In this document: positions 6,747 through 13,815 of the stretch, piece by piece
Numbering within the stretch: position 1 is the first letter of the stretch
Layout of the letters: every line of letters starts with the position of its first letter
NCBI GenBank assembly: GCA_046542995.1
Contig: JBKHAH010000053.1
Location: 1-22,041 of the forward strand
DNA length: 22,041 nt
Source of the DNA: Perlabentimonas sp046542995
GTDB lineage: Bacteria > Bacteroidota > Bacteroidia > Bacteroidales > Tenuifilaceae
Direction: 5' to 3'
Translations under genes and position numbers: made by a program
Notes under the pieces: model-generated
Seen by the model: only the letters and a program-made list of their open reading frames with translations
What the model was told of the DNA's origin: nothing
Databases searched by the model: none

Positions 6747-7502
6747 CTACTCCTCGGCGAAAAAATTATTATCTTCAGGAGGATTATTTACAATATCAAG
6801 CACCTCCTGCTCGGACATCACCTTTACGTTTGTTATTAAAAAGTTATCGCGAATAAAGCGACCAAGGGAGTTACATTCGTCAATAGCATTTTTAAAGGGT
6901 AGCCTAACATGAACGTTAATGGGTACCAGGGCAACTATTGAGGCGTAATTATTTTTAAAGACTAGCTCTTCAACCGCTGAATCATGAGCTTTTAGGGACG
7001 ATTCCAGTTCACTCCGTATTAATTTTTTTTGAGTATCAGTAAAGGCTGCCTCCTGCTCAGGTAATAAAGCAACAAAGTACCTCAGCTTGCTACCTTTTCC
7101 TCCCAGACCGGTTGATATAAAAATTTGCTGCTCATCAAGGAGCTTGCTCTCCAGTAGCATCCTACTTTCCTGAAGTGCCATTTGTGCCCACTCGGTTAGC
7201 TCAGGCGGCGCATCTTTAATAAACTTTTCAATAATCCTATAAGCTTCGGGTCTATCAATTGAAGCCAAACTCACAAGCAGCTCCTTCTTACCATGGATAT
7301 CAAAATCATTTGAGTAAAGCATGGGAGACCTACCTATAACCTCCTCAAAATCTATATCATCCGAATGGCTTTTGGTAAACTCAAAGTACTCCATCTGCAC
7401 GTTAACATCAACCTGATGCTCAAGTACGCTAAAGCTAACGCTTTTACTTCCTAGTATCTCTCTAATCCTATCCAGTATATTATCGTCACGTTCCAACATC
7501 AT
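6747..7502 (-). CDS. Conserved protein of unknown function (HEAT-like segment)
   Basis: A 251-residue soluble protein with no signal peptide or membrane segment that I do not recognise as a named family. Residues about 68-123 are helical with an amphipathic pattern like one or two HEAT-type repeats (KKELLVSLASIDRPEAYRIIEKFI, then ELTEWAQMALQESRMLLES). Residues 125-200 are predicted mixed alpha/beta (IFISTGLGG, RYFVALLP, YASIVALVPINVHV), and the C-terminus is acidic. It starts MM at 7502/7499; either ATG could be used. It is alone on its strand, divergent from feoAB and convergent with the PUR gene. The 165-base divergent region holds an AACACT(7513-7518)/AGTGTT(7530-7535) inverted repeat near its start. 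HEAT-like reading is tentative. Confidence 0.75.
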   Translation of the reverse strand: MMLERDDNILDRIREILGSKSVSFSVLEHQVDVNVQMEYFEFTKSHSDDIDFEEVIGRSPMLYSNDFDIHGKKELLVSLASIDRPEAYRIIEKFIKDAPPELTEWAQMALQESRMLLESKLLDEQQIFISTGLGGKGSKLRYFVALLPEQEAAFTDTQKKLIRSELESSLKAHDSAVEELVFKNNYASIVALVPINVHVRLPFKNAIDECNSLGRFIRDNFLITNVKVMSEQEVLDIVNNPPEDNNFFAEE

Positions 7503-7620
7503 ACAATTTTAAAACACTTTTGCTTATTGAGTGTTAAAGTAATACAATTTATACTACAAACTAAGTTCAATTATTAAAAAATACCAACAAATTGGGATAT
7601 TAACATTAGCTAAAAGATAT

Positions 7621-7628
7621 TAAGTTTG
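7621..7628 (+). promoter_or_regulatory. Candidate -7 box of feoAB
   Basis: TAAGTTTG matches TAnnTTTG, 39 bases before ATG 7668. No recognisable Fur-box palindrome is visible nearby, so iron control cannot be claimed from sequence. Confidence 0.5.
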
Positions 7629-7667
7629 CAATCCTATAATAACAAATACTTAATCCTGCTTTAAAAT

Positions 7668-10199
7668 ATGCTGCTGAGCGAACTACAGAACGGTGAATTT
7701 GGAATTATCTCGAAGGTACGGGGTAGAGGTGCTTTTCGCAAGCGTATAATTGAGATGGGATTTATTCGTGGCAAAAAAGTTACCGTAATAAAAAATGCAC
7801 CATTAAAGGATCCTATCGAATATGGCATAATGGGATATGAAGTTTCGCTCCGACGAAGCGAGGCCAACCTAATTGAGGTTGTTACCCCTGAAGAAGCGAT
7901 AAATCTTGCTAAATCAAGTTTTAATGGGGTACACAGCACAACATCCAAACCCAACCTTTTGGAAAAAGGGGCAAAAGAGGGAAGCAAAATTGTTAATGTG
8001 GCTCTGGTTGGCAACCCCAATTCAGGCAAAACAACCCTTTTTAATATTGCCTCGGGAGCTCGCGAGCATGTTGGTAACTATAGCGGCGTAACGGTTGACT
8101 CAAAGCAGGCTCGTTTTAAGCACAAGGGATACACCTTTAACATTACCGACCTACCCGGAACCTATTCGCTTAGCGCATATACCCCAGAGGAGCTGTACGT
8201 AAGACGGTTTATTCACGAGCAGAAGCCCGATGTGGTTATTAATGTGGTTGATGCTTCGAACCTTGAACGCAACCTATACCTAACCACCCAGCTAATTGAC
8301 ATGGACATTAAGGTGGTTCTGGCGCTTAACATGTACGATGACCTGCTGAGGTCTGGCGATACATTTAACTACAAGGATATGGGGCGGATGATTGGTATCC
8401 CAATGATTCCTACGGTAAGCTCCAAAGGGAAAGGCATAGCTGAACTTTTTGATACCATAATTAATGTTTATACCGATAAGGATAAAACCCTCCGCCATGT
8501 TCATATAAATTACGGCGACCCTATTGAACGTGCCATTAAAACCATCCAGAAACCCATTAAGTATCAGGATGACAAGAGTATAAACATCCATTATTCATCC
8601 AGATACCTTTCAATTAAGCTATTAGAAAAAGATAAGCAAGCCCACAGAATACTTAGCAAGTCTAATGATTATAAAAGAATAAGAGACATTGCTAAGAAGC
8701 AAATTGAGGAGCTTGAAGATATTTACAAAGAGGATTCCGAAACGCTTATTACCGATTCAAAATACGGTTTTATTGCAGGTGCTCTGAAAGAAACTTACAC
8801 AGAGAACACCCATAAAAAAAGGCAGAGCACTCAGGTTATTGACTCAATAATTACCCACAAGATTTTTGGTTTTCCCATCTTCCTCCTGTTTATGTGGTTC
8901 AGCTTTTTTACCACATTTAAACTGGGTGCATACCCCATGGATTGGATTGAACAAGGGGTAGCCTTGCTTAACTCATTTATAACAGACACTTTCCCTGATG
9001 GTGCATTTAAAGACCTTGTTACTGGAGGCATAATTAATGGGGTTGGTAGCGTAATTGTTTTTCTACCTAACATTCTACTGCTTTTCTTTTTCCTTTCACT
9101 TCTGGAGGACACAGGATACATGGCCCGGGCTGTTTTTATAATGGATAAGCTCATGCACAAAATTGGGCTGCATGGCAAATCCTTCATTCCTCTGGTAATG
9201 GGCTTTGGTTGTAACGTTCCGGCCATTATGGCAACCCGAACTATAGAAAACAGGAACAACAGGCTGGTAACCATGCTAATAAACCCATTCATGTCATGCA
9301 GCGCAAGGTTACCGGTTTATATCCTACTGCTGGGTGCATTCTTCCCAAATAATGCGGGTACGCTGTTATTCCTAATATACCTAATAGGTATTGGCATAGC
9401 TGTATTGATGTCGATCCTACTTAAAAAAACCCTGTTTAAAGGCGATGATGTGCCTTTTGTAATGGAACTTCCACCCTACCGAATACCAACTGCAAAAGCA
9501 ACAATCAGGCACATGTGGTTTAAAGCATCGCAGTACCTTAAAAAGATGGGGGGCGTTATACTGGTTGCAGTAATAATTATATGGGCGCTTGAGTACTATC
9601 CAAAAGATGCAGATTACACACAGAACTACGATAAGCAAATTGAAACGATTCAAGAAGAGCTTGCCCAAGTATCAGAAGCAAAAATTGCTGCTTACACAGA
9701 TAAAGATAGTTTATTTGAGGTGAAATCGAAGCGAATTGCTGAATTGGAATCGAAGAAAATAGCCGAAAGGCAAGCAAACTCTTACCTTGGAAGAATTGGC
9801 AAGTTTATTGAACCTGCCATTGCACCTTTAGGATTTGATTGGAAAATGGGGGTAAGCCTACTTTCTGGAGTTGCAGCCAAAGAGATTGTGGTTAGCACCC
9901 TTGGTGTCCTTGTTCAAGCGGGTGAATCAGCCGATGATACAAGCCAACCCTTGGTGAATAGGCTAAAAAACGAAACCTACACCAAAGGGCCTCGAAAAGG
10001 CGAAAGAATTTATAATCCAATTAGCGCCTTCTCATTTCTGCTTTTTATACTTATTTACTTCCCTTGCGTAGCAGTAATCGCCGCCATTAAAAAAGAATCA
10101 GGAAACTGGAAATGGGCAGCTTTCACCATTTTTTACACTACCGGTTTGGCATGGATTGTCTCATTCCTTTTTTATCAAATAGCCAACATAATTGTTTAA
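7668..10199 (+). CDS. feoB: Ferrous iron transporter, FeoA-FeoB fusion
   Basis: An 843-residue inner-membrane protein importing Fe2+. Residues 1-about 75 are an SH3-like FeoA domain (LSELQNGEFGIISKV, GFIRGKKVTVIKNAP). This is fused by a linker (76-105) to FeoB. The G domain shows G1 GNPNSGKT (115-122), G3 DLPG (161-164), G4 NMYD (221-224) and a G5-like SSK (251-253). The membrane part from about 400 has the two Gate regions, including GFGCNVPAIMATRTIENRNNR and NPFMSCSARLPVY, with the conserved gate cysteines. The C-terminus carries VAAKEIVVSTLGVL and NPISAFSFLLFILIYFPCVA. FeoA-FeoB fusions are common in Bacteroidota. Total length equals FeoB (about 770) plus FeoA. It starts at ATG 7668; no separate feoA or feoC is present. 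Confidence 0.96.
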   Translation: MLLSELQNGEFGIISKVRGRGAFRKRIIEMGFIRGKKVTVIKNAPLKDPIEYGIMGYEVSLRRSEANLIEVVTPEEAINLAKSSFNGVHSTTSKPNLLEKGAKEGSKIVNVALVGNPNSGKTTLFNIASGAREHVGNYSGVTVDSKQARFKHKGYTFNITDLPGTYSLSAYTPEELYVRRFIHEQKPDVVINVVDASNLERNLYLTTQLIDMDIKVVLALNMYDDLLRSGDTFNYKDMGRMIGIPMIPTVSSKGKGIAELFDTIINVYTDKDKTLRHVHINYGDPIERAIKTIQKPIKYQDDKSINIHYSSRYLSIKLLEKDKQAHRILSKSNDYKRIRDIAKKQIEELEDIYKEDSETLITDSKYGFIAGALKETYTENTHKKRQSTQVIDSIITHKIFGFPIFLLFMWFSFFTTFKLGAYPMDWIEQGVALLNSFITDTFPDGAFKDLVTGGIINGVGSVIVFLPNILLLFFFLSLLEDTGYMARAVFIMDKLMHKIGLHGKSFIPLVMGFGCNVPAIMATRTIENRNNRLVTMLINPFMSCSARLPVYILLLGAFFPNNAGTLLFLIYLIGIGIAVLMSILLKKTLFKGDDVPFVMELPPYRIPTAKATIRHMWFKASQYLKKMGGVILVAVIIIWALEYYPKDADYTQNYDKQIETIQEELAQVSEAKIAAYTDKDSLFEVKSKRIAELESKKIAERQANSYLGRIGKFIEPAIAPLGFDWKMGVSLLSGVAAKEIVVSTLGVLVQAGESADDTSQPLVNRLKNETYTKGPRKGERIYNPISAFSFLLFILIYFPCVAVIAAIKKESGNWKWAAFTIFYTTGLAWIVSFLFYQIANIIV

Positions 10200-10201
10200 C
10201 C

Positions 10202-10220
10202 TTGATTCCTTTTGAGTCAA
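10202..10220. terminator. Weak hairpin after feoAB
   Basis: TTGATTC (10202-10208) pairs with GAGTCAA (10214-10220) with one G-U wobble around a CTTTT loop, starting two bases after the feoAB stop. No T-run follows, so termination is uncertain. Confidence 0.3.
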
Positions 10221-10305
10221 ATAGCTAATTTCTAAACCCGGCTAAAATATTATACTCATTCTAACTATTCTCAAAATATTCCATTCAGCAAACCTATAAA
10301 ACCAC

Positions 10306-10313
10306 TACATTTG
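10306..10313 (+). promoter_or_regulatory. Candidate -7 box of the TonB-dependent receptor gene
   Basis: TACATTTG matches TAnnTTTG, 36 bases before ATG 10350. The 150-base gap after feoAB together with this box suggests separate transcription. No B12-box-like riboswitch core is visible in the gap. Confidence 0.5.
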
Positions 10314-10349
10314 CTGCTTCATTTTTTTAAAACTTAAAACAAAGCATTT

Positions 10350-12374
10350 ATGAAGCAAAATTTGATTTGTAAAAAGCCTGTGGCATGCTTCCGTAGGTGG
10401 GAAAACAAATCGTACAGCGTTTTTACCAGCTTAAAAGCAACGGTGAAAGTTGGCATTATCTCTGCAAGATATTTAATGCTAACAACTCCTGCGCTAACTT
10501 TCGCTCAGCAACCCGATACTGTTGCTGTTGGTAAAAATATTGAAATGGACGAGGTTGTTATCAGTTCCCCCATGGCAGCATCTACCTACTCTGAGGTAAC
10601 GCGGGCGGTAACAGTAATTACCAACGAAGAGTTCTCGCAGCTTCCAGTAACCACTCTACAAGAACTGCTTGAGAATGTACCCAGTATTGATATTCGTAAC
10701 AGGGGCGCCCACGGTGTACAGGCCGATTTAATGATTCGAGGCGGTTCATTCGACCAAGTTCTTATCCTCCTCAACGGTATAAATATTACCGACCCCCAAA
10801 CAGGACACCACAACCTAAACATACCCATCGATTTAGAATCAATTGAACGTATTGAAATACTTCAGGGGCCGGGAGCCAGAGTATACGGACCAGGCACTTT
10901 TAGCGGAGCAATCAATATTATTACCACGCCACAAAACGAAAGCTACACCCGATTAGCAGCAAAAGCGGGAGAGAATGGTTTGCTCAAAACCAGCGCTTCT
11001 GCTGCTATAGAAGCAAATAAGACAAATTTTTTTGTGGCTGCGTCAACTGCAAAATCGGATGGCTATATTAACAACACCGATTTTAATACCTACAATATTT
11101 TCACCCATGCAAAGGTTGCTGGTGATAAAAGTTCACTAGACATTCAAACCGGATATCAAGACAAAGCGTTTGGTGCCCAAAGTTTTTACACCCCAAAGTT
11201 CCCCGAGCAATTTGAAAAAACGAGAACGCTATTCTCCTCGGCTAGCTTTACAAAAAAAATTCAAGGCATCTCAGTATCATCATCCGCTTATATTCGAAAC
11301 CACACCGACCGTTTTGAACTATTCCGATACGATTACCCAGAATGGTATGGCGGACATAACTACCACAACACCTGGGTTTGGGGTAGTAAGCTGCAATTAT
11401 CATCATTGAATAAACTAGGAAGATCCCGTGCTGGGGCAGAGTTTAAAAACGAACGTATTTACAGCAATGTACTTGGACAACCATTATCATCTCCTAAACA
11501 AATTAGGGGTTTTACAGATACTTCATATACGCACGGGGCAAAAAGAGGTACATTTAATATTTATGCAGACCACACCTTCTATCTTAACCGGTTAACCATA
11601 TCAACTGGCGGGTTAATAGCACAAAGTAATCGCTATGGAACTAGTTGGAGTATTGGAATTGATGCAAGTATACGAATTGCTAAGCAAACAAGCATGCAAG
11701 CCTCCTTCAATAATGCTATTAGATTTCCAACCTTCACAGATTTATATTACTCTGGGCCAACCAATCAGGGGAACCCCAACCTACTACCAGAAAAGGCTGA
11801 CAACTATGAGATTGGCATAAAACACTCTGGCAAAATGCTTCGTGCAAACATCTCACTTTTTCACCGTAAAAGCAAAGATGTTATTGATTGGGTAAAGAAC
11901 CCCGGCGATGAGCAATGGATAACCATGAACCACACGAGGCTAAACACAACAGGCATCGAATGTTTTATACAGATAAGTACAAGAAAGTTGATACCAATTA
12001 TTAATCATATCTCTGCAGGATATCATTATATGCAATCTGACAAAACCAGCGACAATCTTTTATCTTACTATGCACTTGACTACCTTAAGCATAAAGGGAC
12101 ATTTGGCATTAACCATTCGGTTTGGAGGAACTTGTCAATTTCTTGGTCAACCATCTTCCAAAGCAGAGCTGGATCATATACTAGCTATCCATCCGAGTTG
12201 GAAGAAAGTTACGAGCCGTTTTTGCTAATAAACATGCGTACAGCATGGAACGGCAAGAAGTTTAACGCCTATGTTGACGTACATAACCTTACTAATAAAG
12301 ATTACCTTGATATAGGGAATATTCAACAGCCAGGAAGGTGGATCTCTCTAGGAATAAATTATTTGATACAATAA
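10350..12374 (+). CDS. TonB-dependent outer-membrane receptor (BtuB-like architecture)
   Basis: A 674-residue outer-membrane active importer. The leader is long (about 52 residues): a basic, aromatic stretch with FRRWENKSYSVFTSLKATVK (14-33) precedes the hydrophobic core, with cleavage likely near TFAQQ. A TonB-box-like MDEVVISS (66-73) follows, then the plug domain (about 78-195) with TLQELLENVPSIDIRNRG, DLMIRGGSFDQVLILLNGI, IERIEILQGPGARVYGPGTFSGAINIIT. The rest is barrel, ending NLTNKDYLDIGNIQQPGRWISLGINYLIQ. No N-terminal CarboxypepD_reg domain, so it is not SusC-like. I recall similar basic/aromatic leaders on Bacteroidota receptors linked to cobalamin genes, making cobalamin a candidate; the neighbouring Feo gene makes iron or another metal equally possible. 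Receptor class is firm, substrate open. Confidence 0.93.
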   Translation: MKQNLICKKPVACFRRWENKSYSVFTSLKATVKVGIISARYLMLTTPALTFAQQPDTVAVGKNIEMDEVVISSPMAASTYSEVTRAVTVITNEEFSQLPVTTLQELLENVPSIDIRNRGAHGVQADLMIRGGSFDQVLILLNGINITDPQTGHHNLNIPIDLESIERIEILQGPGARVYGPGTFSGAINIITTPQNESYTRLAAKAGENGLLKTSASAAIEANKTNFFVAASTAKSDGYINNTDFNTYNIFTHAKVAGDKSSLDIQTGYQDKAFGAQSFYTPKFPEQFEKTRTLFSSASFTKKIQGISVSSSAYIRNHTDRFELFRYDYPEWYGGHNYHNTWVWGSKLQLSSLNKLGRSRAGAEFKNERIYSNVLGQPLSSPKQIRGFTDTSYTHGAKRGTFNIYADHTFYLNRLTISTGGLIAQSNRYGTSWSIGIDASIRIAKQTSMQASFNNAIRFPTFTDLYYSGPTNQGNPNLLPEKADNYEIGIKHSGKMLRANISLFHRKSKDVIDWVKNPGDEQWITMNHTRLNTTGIECFIQISTRKLIPIINHISAGYHYMQSDKTSDNLLSYYALDYLKHKGTFGINHSVWRNLSISWSTIFQSRAGSYTSYPSELEESYEPFLLINMRTAWNGKKFNAYVDVHNLTNKDYLDIGNIQQPGRWISLGINYLIQ

Positions 12375-12427
12375 ATATAGATAATTCCGTATTCTATTAG
12401 TAACGTAGCTATGTGTAAAAATAGAAC

Positions 12428-12440
12428 CATACTGAGTATG
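12428..12440. promoter_or_regulatory. Perfect palindrome upstream of the metal-binding lipoprotein
   Basis: CATACT-G-AGTATG is a perfect 6-1-6 inverted repeat, 54 bases after the receptor stop and 46 bases before the candidate -7 box of the next gene. No T-run follows, so it is more like an operator than a terminator; assignment is inferred. Confidence 0.3.
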
Positions 12441-12485
12441 TGGAACTAATAATACTTATGGATTTAAACAAGAACAAAATGCATT

Positions 12486-12493
12486 TATTTTTG
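12486..12493 (+). promoter_or_regulatory. Candidate -7 box of the His/Cys-rich lipoprotein gene
   Basis: TATTTTTG matches TAnnTTTG, 78 bases before ATG 12572, leaving a longer leader than other genes here. No clear -33 TTG. Confidence 0.42.
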
Positions 12494-12571
12494 CAAATCA
12501 GTATTATTTAGTAATCAGAAACCCTATTTTTACAAATTGTAAATCTAATAACCATAAACAATTATTTTTTT

Positions 12572-12847
12572 ATGAAAAAGAGTAAGTTATTTGTTTTCGG
12601 CATGCTTTTGGTAAGTGCTTTTATTTTAGCATCATGCGGCTCAACAGGCGAAAAAGTAGAAGAAGAAAAAACAGAAGTTGAATGTAACCATGAGAAGGCT
12701 GATTCTGTAGATTGTCCCTCTGCTAAAGCAGAAGATCATGACTGTCCTACAGCAAAATCAGATAAGCATGAGCATGATGAAGATTGTGATCATGAGCATG
12801 ATGAGAAGAAGGATGAGCATGAGCACGGTGAAGACTGTGATCATTAG
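12572..12847 (+). CDS. Small His/Cys/Asp/Glu-rich lipoprotein, likely metal-binding
   Basis: A 91-residue exported lipoprotein. The signal peptide (MKKSKLFVFGMLLVSAFI) ends in the lipobox LASC with lipidated C22. After an acidic spacer the mature part is almost entirely metal-ligand residues: cysteines at 38, 48, 58, 72 and 89, and histidines at 40, 56, 66, 68, 74, 76, 83, 85 and 91, among many Asp and Glu. It has internal repeats: DCPSAK/DCPTAK (47-52, 57-62) and HEHDEDCDH/HEHGEDCDH (66-74, 83-91). The tail is probably disordered until it binds metal. It follows a TonB receptor by 197 bases and has its own terminator. Storage, buffering or delivery of Zn, Ni, Co or Cu at the envelope is an inference from composition. 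I know no named family for it. Confidence 0.85.
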   Translation: MKKSKLFVFGMLLVSAFILASCGSTGEKVEEEKTEVECNHEKADSVDCPSAKAEDHDCPTAKSDKHEHDEDCDHEHDEKKDEHEHGEDCDH

Positions 12848-12864
12848 AAAATCAGTTTAAAAAC

Positions 12865-12891
12865 AAAAATGCCGCGAATTGCGGCATTTTT
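12865..12891. terminator. Bidirectional rho-independent terminator
   Basis: AAAAATGCCGC (12865-12875) pairs perfectly with GCGGCATTTTT (12881-12891) around a GAATT loop, with A-run and T-run flanks. It separates the lipoprotein gene (plus) from the convergent membrane-protein gene (minus). Confidence 0.92.
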
Positions 12892-12912
12892 TATATCTGT
12901 CCGTTGCATTTT

Positions 12913-13758
12913 TTAAAAGAGAATACTTTTAAAGTATGGGACAATGCCCGTTACAACTTCCCCAGCCTCGTAGTCAAACTCCGAGCCTCTAAGGCTGTGA
13001 GGGATACAATAAACTAACAAAGTAACAACTGCTGCTAATACTGCTAGCCAGCGGTAATCCTTCTTCCAGTTTGCAGCTACCGCAACGCCCCAAATAACAA
13101 ACATAATCAGCGTTTTATTATCAGTTAAGTCGGATCCAAATGGGAATCCTGTCCAGTAATGATTAAACGCATACTTTTGCACAACCGGACCAAAAACTAA
13201 TCCTCCAACAAGAATTAACAATACTGTTACTACACCCCATATCTTATAACGCTTATCGTTAAAAACAGCCATTAAGCCGGCAAGATTACTAAAAATCATA
13301 GCCACAAAAAGTAGCAAAATATGTGGCATTAATGCCCAAGCAGGAACTGCTCCTTTATACCGAATAATGATGGGTTCCTCGGGCAGGATAATCTCCTCAT
13401 CTGTGGCCAGATTTGAAATTTCAATGTAGTACTCAAGCTTTGCTGCTTTTTGGTCAACCACAGGTAGCGATGCAACAAATTTATCGTCTTGAGGGACAAA
13501 AGGTACAGTTGACCATGTTTTGTTTGTAGGGTAGGGTCTATAGTATAAAGTAGGTGTCCAATCCCATGGGATTGATGGAATAGCAATATCCACCTCTTTC
13601 CCAATCTCGGAACTCCGTGGGAGTTTAACGATTTCAACAATTGTGTCGAGCTCAACTTTTACCTTTTTAGGATAGGTGGGTCCCGTTTGCCTTTGAAAAA
13701 CTATGGATGCAAGTGTTATAACAATAGCTGCTATCCAAAACCATGCTATTCTTTTCAT
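12913..13758 (-). CDS. Membrane protein of unknown function with periplasmic beta domain
   Basis: A 281-residue integral membrane protein I cannot assign to a named family. It has an N-terminal membrane segment (5-21), then an extracytoplasmic domain of about 115 residues (25-135) with an Ig- or fibronectin-like pattern (WDWTPTLYYRPYPTNKTWSTVPF, KLEYYIEISN), then four closely spaced membrane segments (about 139-164, 173-194, 216-230, 236-253). The loop between the third and fourth contains YAFNHYWTGFPFGSDLTDNKT, dense in aromatic and polar residues and probably conserved. I have a vague recollection of this loop in Bacteroidota proteins but no function. It starts at ATG 13758, 57 bases after the M28 peptidase gene, with no clear promoter of its own, so it is probably cotranscribed with it. 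Confidence 0.78.
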   Translation of the reverse strand: MKRIAWFWIAAIVITLASIVFQRQTGPTYPKKVKVELDTIVEIVKLPRSSEIGKEVDIAIPSIPWDWTPTLYYRPYPTNKTWSTVPFVPQDDKFVASLPVVDQKAAKLEYYIEISNLATDEEIILPEEPIIIRYKGAVPAWALMPHILLLFVAMIFSNLAGLMAVFNDKRYKIWGVVTVLLILVGGLVFGPVVQKYAFNHYWTGFPFGSDLTDNKTLIMFVIWGVAVAANWKKDYRWLAVLAAVVTLLVYCIPHSLRGSEFDYEAGEVVTGIVPYFKSILF

Positions 13759-13815
13759 CTTTATGTTTTATTTAATTTTTAATTTACACAAGAAAACTAT
13801 TGTACTAGTAAACTT

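Noticed and set aside
7503..7667. Fur-box control of feoAB
   Set aside because: No palindrome resembling a Fur box was found; only a -7 box and a short AACACT/AGTGTT repeat nearer the opposite gene.
7661..8029. Minus-strand 122-residue frame inside feoAB, and similar antisense frames in feoAB and the receptor
   Set aside because: Shadows of strongly supported coding sequence; their translations lack recognisable domains.
10200..10349. Cobalamin riboswitch upstream of the TonB receptor
   Set aside because: The gap is only 150 bases and shows no B12-box-like GCCACTG core.
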